DNA of 32,538 nt from JBCCZC01 sp039188505 (GTDB taxonomy: Bacteria; Pseudomonadota; Gammaproteobacteria; Xanthomonadales; SZUA-38): positions 1-32,538 of the forward strand of contig JBCCZC010000012.1 in assembly GCA_039188505.1 (NCBI GenBank). Direction: 5' to 3'. The notes under the pieces were generated by a model. That model worked only from the letters and a program-made list of their open reading frames with translations. It was not told where the DNA came from and made no database searches. A program made the translations under genes and the position numbers. Shown here one piece after another: positions 1 through 8,042 of this stretch. Each line of letters opens with the position of its first letter. The first letter of the stretch is position 1.

Positions 1-698
1 AGCTCGAACAGCAGTGTCCGCCGCTCCGGTCCCAGGAACTGGAGGTCCAGGCCCGAGACGGCCGGTGCGTAGCCCGCAGGTCGGTCGGCCACCCAGCTGG
101 CGACGGCGACGATGAACTCGGGATCACCGGTCGCGAGAAATTCGCGGGCGAGATCCTCGGCATAGGCAACGCCGTGGCGGGCCGCAAGGATGTCCAACGC
201 GTTCGCCTCGGCCAGCAGGCTCCCGCCATGCAGGGCGCGCAGCCGAAGCTGGTTGGGGTCGCCGTCGGCACCGGAGAGGAGATACCCCAGCGTGACCTCG
301 CACCAGTCGAGGCGTTGCTCCAGCGCACGCTGCTGCGCGGCCGCAACGCCGGCCCGTTCGGAGAAGCGCAGCGTGTCCGGACGCGCCGCGGTACTGCATC
401 GATCGAGGACCTGGGACGCCCGGAACAGCGCATCCGAGGATTCCGCCTGCACGGGCTGCTGGAGGGTCGACAGGACGGGATCGGCGGGCGCGGCTTCGAC
501 CGGCGAGGCCGCGGGCCGGGGCGCCGCGCCGATGCTCTCGCCGAGCCTCGGGAGCGCCTCGGCCAGGGAGGGTGGCGCGAACGCCGGCTCGCGGCTGCAG
601 AGGACGAGCCAGCAGAGCAGCAGCGCTCCGGTCAGCGTCGCGAGGGCGACGACGTTCAGGGGCGGCAGGCGATGGTCACGTTCGCAGGCGAAGTACAT
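1..698 (-). CDS. Membrane-anchored protein of unknown function (3' end outside window)
   Basis: The minus-strand frame opens with ATG at 698 and stays open to the window edge, so about 232 residues are visible and the C-terminus is missing. Residues about 14-34 form one hydrophobic segment (VVALATLTGALLLCWLVLC), read as a signal anchor. A Pro/Ala-rich linker follows, then a helical, Leu- and Ala-rich region with several Cys and Trp residues, presumably periplasmic. An AGATCAGG sequence directly precedes the ATG but is closer than an ideal Shine-Dalgarno. It is divergent from the transporter gene starting at 821. I do not recognise the family; the body looks like the hypothetical proteins common in Xanthomonadales. 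The plus-strand frames over this region are Arg/Gly/Ala-rich and look like shadows. No function is proposed. Confidence 0.6.
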   Translation of the reverse strand, partial: MYFACERDHRLPPLNVVALATLTGALLLCWLVLCSREPAFAPPSLAEALPRLGESIGAAPRPAASPVEAAPADPVLSTLQQPVQAESSDALFRASQVLDRCSTAARPDTLRFSERAGVAAAQQRALEQRLDWCEVTLGYLLSGADGDPNQLRLRALHGGSLLAEANALDILAARHGVAYAEDLAREFLATGDPEFIVAVASWVADRPAGYAPAVSGLDLQFLGPERRTLLFE

Positions 699-820
699 CC
701 TGATCTTCCCGGTCCGGCTCGAAATTCAGACTAGACTGCCCAGTCCATTTATTCAATATGACCGTCGACACGGTCTTCGCTCGCAGCGACCATACTGGCG
801 CGCTCAAGGAGGATCCTGCC

Positions 821-1567
821 ATGATCGACCACGCTGAGCTGCGCAAGATCGAACGCGCACAGGCGCTCTCGTCCCATCGCTTCCGCTACTACGACTTCGC
901 GATGGCGGCGACGTGCGTCATCATCGTCTGCTCGAACATCATCGGCGCCGGCAAGGTCGCGGAGGTCGGCGGCTTCGCCTTCGGCGCCGGCGTGCTCTTC
1001 TTTCCCCTCTCCTATGTGCTAGGCGACGTGCTGACCGAGGTCTACGGCTATGCCCGGGCCCGGCGGGTCATCTGGGCCGGCTTCGCGGCCGCCGCCTTCG
1101 CAGCCGGCATGGCGGCGATCGTCACGGCGATGCCGCCAGCGCCCGCCTGGAACGTCGACGTCGGCGGGATCAGCAAGCAGGATGCCTTTGCCCTGAACTT
1201 CGGCCAGGCGCCACGCATCGTCTTCGCCTCGGTGCTCGCGATCTGGGCCGGCGAGATGGTGAACGCCTACGTGATGGCGAAGATGAAGGTCTGGTCCGGC
1301 GGCCGCGCGCTGTGGCAGCGGACGATCGGTTCGACGGTCGTCGGCCAGGGCGTCGACACCCTCCTCTTCTATCCCCTGGCCTTCGCCGGCGTGTGGACCA
1401 CGGAGCTGATCCTGGCGGTCATGGGCGCCAACTACGTCCTGAAGGTGCTGTGGGAAGCGCTGCTGACACCCGTCACTTACAAGGTGGTCGCCGCGCTCAA
1501 GCGCGCGGAGGGCGTCGACGTCTACGATGCCGAAACCGACTTCACGCCGTTCTCGGTCAAGAGCTAG
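821..1567 (+). CDS. Queuosine precursor transporter (YhhQ/Vut_1 family)
   Basis: This is a 248-residue polytopic inner-membrane protein of the YhhQ / 'putative vitamin uptake' family, known to import queuosine precursors such as preQ0/preQ1. Visible family features are the first membrane segment ending in CSNIIGAGKV, the FFPLSYVLGDVLTEVYGYARARRVIWAGF stretch (positions about 62-90, conserved SYxxGDxxTEVYGY core), and the later TIGSTVVGQGVDTLLFYPLAF region with the conserved Gln-Gly and Asp. An upstream in-frame ATG at 758 exists, but AAGGAGG at 806-812 lies 8 bases before ATG 821, so 821 is chosen. No preQ1 riboswitch fold is obvious in the short leader. It converges on the kinase gene with only 10 bases between stops. 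The family call is secure; the exact substrate is inferred from the family. Confidence 0.88.
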   Translation: MIDHAELRKIERAQALSSHRFRYYDFAMAATCVIIVCSNIIGAGKVAEVGGFAFGAGVLFFPLSYVLGDVLTEVYGYARARRVIWAGFAAAAFAAGMAAIVTAMPPAPAWNVDVGGISKQDAFALNFGQAPRIVFASVLAIWAGEMVNAYVMAKMKVWSGGRALWQRTIGSTVVGQGVDTLLFYPLAFAGVWTTELILAVMGANYVLKVLWEALLTPVTYKVVAALKRAEGVDVYDAETDFTPFSVKS

Positions 1568-1577
1568 CCGGGGGTGA

Positions 1578-3704
1578 CTACTCGCTGTCGAACTGGGCGG
1601 TGATCTCCAGGGGGCTCGAAGGCGTGCCGCCGACCGGCGACTTCGGCACGTCGGCGGATTGCCGCGACCACCAGCGCGCCGCCTGCCGCTGGCCCCAGCG
1701 GCGCCCTACCGAGCAGCGATCGAGACGCGTGATGAGCGCCCGCGCGCTCGACGGGCGATCGTCCGGATCCTTGGCAAGGCAGTCGAGGACGATGGTCTCG
1801 AGATCCGGTGGCAGGCCGGGGGAGTAGCGCGTCAGGGGCACCGGGTCTTCCTCGAGGTGCTTGCGAACGATGTCATACGCGTTGTTGCCCGAGAAAACGC
1901 TGCGACCCGTGAGCATCAGATAGGCAACGGCGCCCAGCGCGTAGATGTCGCTGCGGCCGTCGATGTCCTTCTGCTTCCGGATCGCCTCGGGCGCGAGGTA
2001 GAGCGGCGTGCCCATGACCTCGTTCTGCTGGGTGAGCCCGAGACCCTCGCGACCAACGGACACGTCCTTCACCATGCCGAAGTCCAGCACCTTCACCACG
2101 TCGAACATGCCACCGCGCTCGCACAGCATGATGTTCGCAGGCTTGATGTCCCGGTGGATCAGGCCGGCGTCGTGCGCCTCGGCCAGCGACCCGCAGGCCT
2201 GCACGAGGATGTGCACCACCCGCTCCGGCTCGACGGGACCGAAGGTGGACACGAGGCGCTGGATGTCGACGCCTGCGAAGAATTCCATCGCGTAGTAGAA
2301 GACGCCCTCGGGCGTGCGGCCGTAATCGTAGATGGCGACCGTGTTTGGGTGCGTCAGGCGGCTCGTGATCTGGACCTCCTGCTCGAAGCGCAGGATCGCC
2401 TCCTCGTCCCCTTCCTTCTCCGGTCGCAGGAGCTTGATCGCCGTAGGGCGTCGTAGCAGGTCGTGGCGCGCCCGGTAGACGGTGCCCATGCCGCCCTCGC
2501 CGAGCTTCTCCTCGAGCGTGTAGGGCCCCAGGCGGCGGCGGGAGATTTCCTCACGGACCTGGCTGCGGAGGCTGCGCTCCATCCAGAGGCCCAGTCCGAT
2601 CGCAAGCGCGAGTCCGCCCAGGGCGATGCCCGCGAACAGGAGGTTCTGGCGCCGCGTTTCGCCGATGAAATCGTTCTCCGGCACGGTGACCACGAGCCAC
2701 AGGCGCTGGCCCAGGCCCAGCTCGAAGGGCCGCAGGCCGGACCAGACCGGACCCGAATCGCTGGCGAAGCGCACCGGCGTCTCCTGCTGTTCCGGCACGG
2801 GCGTCCACGCTTCCATGGCCCGCGCCAGGTCGGCGAGCCCGAGCTCCGCCGCCGGCTCGAGGACGCGCGCCTTCCTCGCCTCTTCGGTCTGAAATGCCTC
2901 GATCGCCGGCAATCCGAGCGTTCGCCCGTCGGCCGAGACGACAGCCAGGAGGCCGTTCTCGCTGACGTCGAAGCCGGTCGTGAAGCGGGAGATGTCCGTC
3001 AGCTTCACGTCCATCGCCAGCACGTGCTCGACACCGTCCGACCCAGGGCGAAAGCGCACCGAAGCGGTCACTCCGGCGTCTCCCGTGGTCCGGAACTCGT
3101 AGGGCGCGGTCCAGTTGAGCAGCTGCGGTGACCGCTGCATGGCGTTCGTGTACCACACCCGCTCCCGGGTGTCGTAGTCGTCCTCGACCCAGCGATCGCT
3201 GACCAGCTCGCCGGCCGCATCGTAGGCAACGATGCGCTGACTGCTGCCCCAGGCTTCCGCCCGCGTCAGGCGGTTCTGCCAGGTCGGGCCGGTTCGAAGG
3301 AGCAGGTACTCATCACCCGCCGCATTCCCGATGAGCAGCGAGGAGACCTGATCGAAGTGCGTCAGCACGGGGATGAAGCGCGCATTGAGCGCCGCGGCCG
3401 CGTCAAGATCGAGCTCACCGAGCTCGAGATTCCAGTCCCGCGCTGCCAGAAGGCTACTCTGCACGGGCTCGAAGAACCGCTGGAGTTCGGCCTCCGCCGT
3501 CGTCGTCGTTGCCGTGACCAGGTTGCGCGACATCTCCGCCACCGTCCGCCGCGTGGCGAAGAACATGACGAGCAGGACGGGGATCAGGATGAGGACGACC
3601 AGCACCAGCAGATTGCCGAGGAGCGAGCGCCGCAGGCCATCGAGCGCGGACCGGCGCGCAGCGCTGCTGCCGACAACGAAGTCGTCCTCTCTTGGCCTGT
3701 CCAT
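1578..3704 (-). CDS. Transmembrane serine/threonine protein kinase with periplasmic Cache-type sensor
   Basis: A 708-residue Hanks-type kinase. Residues 29-50 are a first membrane helix, about 51-350 an extracytoplasmic region with the alpha/beta pattern of a dCache sensor, 355-374 a second helix, and about 395-662 the kinase. Kinase motifs are intact: glycine loop GEGGMG (402-407), ATP lysine K424 in AIK, HRDIKPAN with catalytic D519, DFG at 541-543, and GTPLYLAPE in the activation segment. A basic and Pro/Ser-containing tail of about 45 residues follows. Unlike the common bacterial layout (kinase first, one TM, extracellular PASTA or other sensor at the C-terminus), the sensor comes first, like a histidine kinase or chemoreceptor. 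Ligand binding to the periplasmic domain presumably controls kinase activity. No phosphatase or obvious substrate gene adjoins it. Confidence 0.92.
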   Translation of the reverse strand: MDRPREDDFVVGSSAARRSALDGLRRSLLGNLLVLVVLILIPVLLVMFFATRRTVAEMSRNLVTATTTTAEAELQRFFEPVQSSLLAARDWNLELGELDLDAAAALNARFIPVLTHFDQVSSLLIGNAAGDEYLLLRTGPTWQNRLTRAEAWGSSQRIVAYDAAGELVSDRWVEDDYDTRERVWYTNAMQRSPQLLNWTAPYEFRTTGDAGVTASVRFRPGSDGVEHVLAMDVKLTDISRFTTGFDVSENGLLAVVSADGRTLGLPAIEAFQTEEARKARVLEPAAELGLADLARAMEAWTPVPEQQETPVRFASDSGPVWSGLRPFELGLGQRLWLVVTVPENDFIGETRRQNLLFAGIALGGLALAIGLGLWMERSLRSQVREEISRRRLGPYTLEEKLGEGGMGTVYRARHDLLRRPTAIKLLRPEKEGDEEAILRFEQEVQITSRLTHPNTVAIYDYGRTPEGVFYYAMEFFAGVDIQRLVSTFGPVEPERVVHILVQACGSLAEAHDAGLIHRDIKPANIMLCERGGMFDVVKVLDFGMVKDVSVGREGLGLTQQNEVMGTPLYLAPEAIRKQKDIDGRSDIYALGAVAYLMLTGRSVFSGNNAYDIVRKHLEEDPVPLTRYSPGLPPDLETIVLDCLAKDPDDRPSSARALITRLDRCSVGRRWGQRQAARWWSRQSADVPKSPVGGTPSSPLEITAQFDSE

Positions 3705-3827
3705 GGTCCCTGCCGCTCCGGCGTCGGCCTATTCTAGCAACCTGTCGAACTTAGCCGAACCTGCTGCGCCGACGGTTCCCTGAGTCCGACACGCGGTCAC
3801 CCCGAATTCGTCCTGGCGTGCAGCGCT

Positions 3828-4310
3828 TCAGGCTTCAGCCTTCGGTTCCTCGAGGCGCCGGGCCGCATCGATCAGACGACCCGTCAGGACCTCGAGCTGC
3901 GCGCGCTCGGCCTCGCTCAATTCCTCCTGCAGGGCCTCGGCGTAGGCGCGGGCGCGGGGCGCGATCGCGCGGTAGATGCGTCGCCCGGAGCCCGTCAGGC
4001 CCAGCAGCGACTTGCGGCCGTCCGCTGTCGACGCTCGTCGTTCCACCAGCCCCTGGTCGCTCAGCGCGGCGACCGCGCGGCTCACCATCACCTTGTCCAT
4101 CGGCGTCATGGCGACCACTCGCTGGGCCGTGATGCCGGGATGCTCGGCCACGGCCGCGAGCACCCGCCACTGCGCCGTGCTCAGGCCGTGCTTCGTCCGG
4201 TAGGCCTCGCTGATGCCCTTGCCGACCAGATGGGCGAGCAGGCTCAGCCGGTAGGGCAGGAACCGCTCCAGGTCGAGGGCCGGTTCGCCGGTGCTCGCGG
4301 AGTCATTCAT
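3828..4310 (-). CDS. MarR-family transcriptional regulator
   Basis: A 160-residue winged-helix regulator, divergent from hpd, and so the probable local repressor of tyrosine / 4-hydroxyphenylpyruvate catabolism. The MarR body is visible: the N-terminal dimer helix (LPYRLSLLAHLVGK), the HGLSTAQWRVLAAVAEHPG segment, a recognition helix around DKVMVSRAVAALSDQGLVERR, the wing with the conserved DGR (STADGRKSLLGLTGSG), and a long C-terminal dimerisation helix. The frame could begin at ATG 4340, but that would put the operator palindrome of 4318-4331 inside codons 4-8. ATG 4310 (MNDSAST) is preferred; neither has a strong Shine-Dalgarno. A phenolic or aromatic acid ligand such as homogentisate would be typical for a MarR protein beside hpd, but that is inference. 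Confidence 0.88.
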   Translation of the reverse strand: MNDSASTGEPALDLERFLPYRLSLLAHLVGKGISEAYRTKHGLSTAQWRVLAAVAEHPGITAQRVVAMTPMDKVMVSRAVAALSDQGLVERRASTADGRKSLLGLTGSGRRIYRAIAPRARAYAEALQEELSEAERAQLEVLTGRLIDAARRLEEPKAEA

Positions 4311-4317
4311 CGATATG

Positions 4318-4347
4318 GTTTCACTTGAAACTGGTTTCATTTGATAC
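4318..4347. promoter_or_regulatory. Tandem MarR-type operators between marR and hpd
   Basis: Two similar palindromes lie 16 bases apart centre to centre: GTTTCACTTGAAAC (4318-4331, perfect 6-bp arms around CT) and GTTTCATTTGATAC (4334-4347, one mismatch). They sit in the divergent promoter region, directly before the preferred marR start and about 50 bases before hpd. The length and symmetry fit MarR dimer sites, and the near-integral 1.5-turn spacing suggests two dimers on the same region. The minus-strand hexamer TAGTAT (4349-4344) inside the region could be a -10 element for marR, which implies autorepression. The operator structure is seen directly; its use by this regulator is inferred. 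Confidence 0.7.
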
Positions 4348-4395
4348 TAACATGCCGATCCCGTTTCCCAAAGTCCATCCGAGAGGAACCTCACT

Positions 4396-5487
4396 GTGGC
4401 CGATCTGTTCGAAAATCCCATGGGCCTCGACGGCTTCGAGTTCGTCGAGTTCGCTTCCCCCGAGCCCAATGTGCTCGAGCCCGTCTTCGAAATGCTCGGC
4501 TTCAGCCTCGTCGCGCGCCACCGCTCGAAGAACGTCGTGCTCTATCGCCAGGGCGACATCAACTTCATCATCAACAGCGAGCCGAAGAGCCACGCCTATT
4601 ACTTCGCCCAGGAGCACGGCCCGTCCGCATGCGGCATGGCCTTCCGCGTGAAGGATGCGCACGTCGCCTACGCGCGTGCGCTCGAGCTCGGCGCCCAGCC
4701 GATCGAAATCCCGACCGGACCGATGGAACTGCGGCTGCCGGCCATCAAGGGCATCGGCGGCGCGCCGCTGTATCTGATCGATCGCTACGGCGACGGCCGC
4801 TCGATCTACGACATCGACTTCGAGTTCGTCGATGGCGTCGACCGGCACCCGGTCGGCCACGGCTTCCAGGCGATCGACCATCTGACGCACAACGTCTACC
4901 GCGGCCGCATGGACTTCTGGGCGAAGTTCTACGAGGACCTTTTCAACTTCCGCGAGATCCGCTACTTCGACATCAAGGGTGAATACACGGGCCTGCATTC
5001 GCGCGCGATGAGCGCCCCGGACGGCAAGATCCGCATTCCCCTCAACGAGGAGGCCTCGAAGGAAGGGGGGCAGATCGAGGAGTTCCTGCTTCAGTACAAC
5101 GGCGAGGGCATCCAGCACATCGCCCTGGAGACCGAGGACATCCTCGCGAGCTGGGATAGCCTCCAGCGCGTCGGTATGCCTTTCATGACCGCACCGCCCG
5201 AAACCTACTACCAGATGCTCGAGGAGCGCCTGCCGGGCCACGGCGAGCCCGTCGATGAGCTGCAGTCCCGCGGGATTCTCATGGACGGCACGACCGACGG
5301 CAGCAAGCGCATCCTGCTGCAGATCTTCTCGGAGACCCAGATCGGTCCGGTCTTCTTCGAGTTCATCCAGCGCAAGGGCGATGAGGGCTTCGGCGAGGGT
5401 AACTTCAAGGCTCTGTTCGAGTCGATCGAACGCGACCAGATCGCCCGGGGCGTCATCCAGGTCGACGACGAGCCCGAAACGGCGTAG
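4396..5487 (+). CDS. hpd: 4-hydroxyphenylpyruvate dioxygenase
   Basis: This 363-residue enzyme converts 4-hydroxyphenylpyruvate to homogentisate in tyrosine degradation, using Fe(II) and O2. It has the two-domain VOC architecture of the family and the normal bacterial length. The C-terminal domain carries the metal triad: H162 in AIDHLTHNV, H241 in GIQHIALET and E322 in VFFEFIQRKGD. The C-terminal GFGEGNFKALFESIERDQ sequence is the typical family ending that closes over the active site. Translation starts at GTG 4396, with AGAGGA about 8 bases upstream. It is the first gene of a two-gene unit: its TAG stop overlaps the Shine-Dalgarno of the next VOC gene. It is probably repressed by the divergent MarR protein through the tandem palindromes. 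No hmgA, maiA or fahA follows here, so the rest of the pathway must be elsewhere. Confidence 0.97.
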   Translation: MADLFENPMGLDGFEFVEFASPEPNVLEPVFEMLGFSLVARHRSKNVVLYRQGDINFIINSEPKSHAYYFAQEHGPSACGMAFRVKDAHVAYARALELGAQPIEIPTGPMELRLPAIKGIGGAPLYLIDRYGDGRSIYDIDFEFVDGVDRHPVGHGFQAIDHLTHNVYRGRMDFWAKFYEDLFNFREIRYFDIKGEYTGLHSRAMSAPDGKIRIPLNEEASKEGGQIEEFLLQYNGEGIQHIALETEDILASWDSLQRVGMPFMTAPPETYYQMLEERLPGHGEPVDELQSRGILMDGTTDGSKRILLQIFSETQIGPVFFEFIQRKGDEGFGEGNFKALFESIERDQIARGVIQVDDEPETA

Positions 5488-5500
5488 GGGGAGGCCGGCC

Positions 5501-6043
5501 TTGGACATCCAGCGAATTCACCACGTCGCCTATCGCTGCCGGGACGCGAAGGAGACCGTCGAGTTCTACCAGCGCGTGCTGGGCATGGACTTCATGCTGG
5601 CCATCGCCGAGGACCGGGTGCCTTCCACGAAGGCGCCCGATCCCTATATGCACGTTTTCCTCGACGCGGGCGCCGGCAACGTCCTCGCCTTCTTCGAGAT
5701 CCCGAACTCGCCGCCCATGGGGCGCGATGAGAATACGCCGGATTGGGTCCAGCACATCGCCTTCGAGGTCGCCGACGAGGACGCGCTGCTGGCAGCGAAG
5801 GCCGAAGCAGAGGCCGCCGGCCTCGAGGTCGTCGGACCGACCGACCACGGCATCATCCGGTCGATCTACTTCTTCGATCCCAACGGTCACCGCCTCGAGA
5901 TCACGATCCGCACCGACCGGCCGGGCATGCTCGAGCGGCTGCACGAGGTCGCACCGGAGATGCTGGAGGAATGGAGCCGCACGCGCCGCGCCCCCCGCCA
6001 GGCCGCCTGGCTGCACGCGGAGGAATTCGGGGAGACCGCCTGA
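5501..6043 (+). CDS. VOC-family (glyoxalase / extradiol dioxygenase-like) protein, TTG start
   Basis: A 180-residue two-module VOC protein. The four expected metal-ligand positions are present: H8 in RIHHVAYRC, E66 in LAFFEIP, H85 in WVQHIAFEV and E133 in HRLEITI, an H/E/H/E set like glyoxalase I and related enzymes. The product is cytosolic and unknown; a role in hydroxyphenylpyruvate or homogentisate metabolism is inferred only from position. No ATG fits the conserved N-terminus. A perfect GGGGGAGG at 5487-5494 lies 6 bases before TTG 5501, so TTG is taken as the start. The gene begins 13 bases after the hpd stop and is surely cotranscribed. A 35-residue C-terminal tail rich in Arg and Trp extends beyond the VOC fold. 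Confidence 0.88.
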   Translation: MDIQRIHHVAYRCRDAKETVEFYQRVLGMDFMLAIAEDRVPSTKAPDPYMHVFLDAGAGNVLAFFEIPNSPPMGRDENTPDWVQHIAFEVADEDALLAAKAEAEAAGLEVVGPTDHGIIRSIYFFDPNGHRLEITIRTDRPGMLERLHEVAPEMLEEWSRTRRAPRQAAWLHAEEFGETA

Positions 6044-6164
6044 GGCCCCGGGCGCTCAGGCACCCTGAATCATCCTTTTACGATTTCTCCAGTGCGCGTC
6101 GACGCGGGTGCAATCTGACCGTCATCTATCGGTCATACGGTGGCGGTTTTGACGAGATCGCCGC

Positions 6165-8015
6165 ATGCATTGGACCCTCCGGAAGCGTCTGTTCTTCGGC
6201 TTCGGCATCATGGTTGGCGTCGTGGCGGTGGCGTGCGCCGTCGGCCTTTGGCTTGCGACCCAGGCGTCGCAGCGGGTGCAGGTCCTCGTGGAGAACGAAG
6301 CGGCCGTCCGCGTTGCCGCAGCGGAAGCGCTCACCGGCAAGGCAGCGGCCAACGGCGCCGCCCGGGCGTTCCTCGAGACCCGCGACGAGGCCCGCGTCGA
6401 GGAGGGCCTCGAAGCCATCGAAGGTCTGCGGAAGGCGCTAGAGAACATTGCCCAGCACTCCGGCGACGAGCAGCAGGCCCTCAACGCCCGCGCCGCCCTT
6501 ACCGTGACCGATGATCTCGGGACGCGTTTCCGCGAGCTGGTCCAGCTCGTCAACTCCCAGGGTCTGAACGAGGATATCGGGCTTCAGGGCTCGCTGCGTG
6601 CCGCGGTCCGCGCGGTGGAAGAACAGGTCGACCAGCAGGGCCTCGCGGAGCTCACGGTGCTGATGCTCATGGCGCGGCGCCACGAGAAGGACTACATGCT
6701 CCGGCGGGATCTCGAGTATGTCGACCGCGTGGCCGCTCGGCGTGCGGAGTTCCTCGAGGCCATGCCCGGCTTCGGACTCGGCAACGATCGCCAGGCTGAG
6801 CTCGCCGACCTGTGGGAGACCTACGTGGCCGACTTCCGCGCCTTCGTCGATGCAGATCGCCAGATTCTCGCCGCAACGGCCGAGCTCGAAGCGATCGCCG
6901 CGGGCCTGCAGGACGGGGTGCAGCGCATCGCGGATCGGGCCGAGGCGGCGATCGAAGGCAGCAAGACCGACGTCCTCAACCAGCTCGACCTCACCCGGCG
7001 CGTCCTGCTGGTGCTCTTCGCCGCTGCGATCCTGATCGGCATCGTCGTGGCCCTGCTGACGACTCGCGCCGTCACGGCGCCCGTCGCCTCGACGCTACGG
7101 CGGCTCGAGCGCATTGCGAACGGCGACCTCACCGGCGGCGAGACTCCCGACCTGTCGCGGCAGGACGATCTCGGCCGGATGCTGACGGCCGTGCACAGCA
7201 TGCGCCTGCAGCTGGTGGAAGTCCTCACGGGCATCCAGCAGACCGCTCAGCACGTCGACAGCGCTGCCGGCCAGGTCACCCAGGGCAACCTGGATCTGAG
7301 CTCCCGGACCCAGGAACAGGCCTCGAGCCTCGAGGAGGTCACCGCGAGCATGGAGCAGATGACCCACCGGATCCAGACGACCGCCCGGGCCGCCCAGGAC
7401 GCGTCCGCGCAGTCCCGGGAAGCCAGGGAAAACGCGGAGCGCGGCGAAGGCATTGCCACGGGGGCGAACGACGCGATGATCCGTATCGCGAACGCCAACG
7501 AGCGCGTGGTCGAGATGCTCGAGCTGATCGGCGACATCGCCTTCCAGACCAACCTGCTGTCGCTGAATGCCGCGGTCGAGGCCGCCCGCGCCGGCGAGCA
7601 CGGTCGCGGCTTCGGCGTCGTGGCTCAGTACGTGCGGCGCCTCGCCGTCCGCAGCGCGGCTGCCGCCAAGGACATCAAGGCAATGATCGCGGAAAGCGTG
7701 CGCAGCGTCGAGGCGGGCCAGAAGCGAGTCGAGGCATCACGGGAGACGTTGAATGAGATTGCCCTCGCCATCGGTGAGGTTGCCGATCATATCGGCGAGA
7801 TCGCGGCCAGCACCCGCGAGCAGTCCGACGGCATCGCGCAGATCAACCAGGCGATCCTGCAGATGGACAGCATGACCCAGCAGAACGCAGCCCTGGTCGA
7901 ACAGGCGGCGGCGGCCAGCCACTCACTCGGCGACGAGGCCTCGGCCCTGAACGGCCTGGCGGGTCACTTCAAGCTCCGGGAAGAGCGCGCCGAGGCGGCG
8001 AGGCGCCCGACCTGA
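6165..8015 (+). CDS. Methyl-accepting chemotaxis protein with helical (HBM-like) sensor
   Basis: A 616-residue chemoreceptor. Residues 9-31 and about 279-299 are membrane helices around a long all-helical periplasmic domain; the MARRHEKDYMLRRDLEYVDRV stretch (about 169-189) is typical of helical bimodular or 4-helix sensors that bind small carboxylates. A HAMP domain covers about 299-352, followed by a long coiled-coil signalling domain with methylation-type Glu/Gln heptads and the hairpin tip IGDIAFQTNLLSLNAAVEAARAGEHGRGFGVV at about 455-486. The protein lacks a C-terminal NWETF-type tether. After the tip the usual VVAxEVRxLAxRS reads VVAQYVRRLAVRS, so a nearly invariant Glu is Tyr489. No che genes adjoin it, so it is an orphan receptor. 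The leader has no strong Shine-Dalgarno. Confidence 0.93.
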   Translation: MHWTLRKRLFFGFGIMVGVVAVACAVGLWLATQASQRVQVLVENEAAVRVAAAEALTGKAAANGAARAFLETRDEARVEEGLEAIEGLRKALENIAQHSGDEQQALNARAALTVTDDLGTRFRELVQLVNSQGLNEDIGLQGSLRAAVRAVEEQVDQQGLAELTVLMLMARRHEKDYMLRRDLEYVDRVAARRAEFLEAMPGFGLGNDRQAELADLWETYVADFRAFVDADRQILAATAELEAIAAGLQDGVQRIADRAEAAIEGSKTDVLNQLDLTRRVLLVLFAAAILIGIVVALLTTRAVTAPVASTLRRLERIANGDLTGGETPDLSRQDDLGRMLTAVHSMRLQLVEVLTGIQQTAQHVDSAAGQVTQGNLDLSSRTQEQASSLEEVTASMEQMTHRIQTTARAAQDASAQSREARENAERGEGIATGANDAMIRIANANERVVEMLELIGDIAFQTNLLSLNAAVEAARAGEHGRGFGVVAQYVRRLAVRSAAAAKDIKAMIAESVRSVEAGQKRVEASRETLNEIALAIGEVADHIGEIAASTREQSDGIAQINQAILQMDSMTQQNAALVEQAAAASHSLGDEASALNGLAGHFKLREERAEAARRPT

Positions 8016-8042
8016 GGGTTTCGCCGGCTGTCCTTGGCCGAC

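Noticed and set aside
699..820. Possible preQ1 riboswitch before the queuosine precursor transporter
   Set aside because: I could not find the compact pseudoknot pattern or an A-rich tail pairing with the loop; the leader looks like ordinary divergent promoter DNA.
4321..5508. Open reading frame of 395 codons on the minus strand
   Set aside because: It is antisense to hpd, whose metal triad and family ending are clear.
8016..8042. CGGC...GCCG hairpin between the chemoreceptor and peptidase genes as a terminator
   Set aside because: The stem is only 4 bp and no T-run follows.
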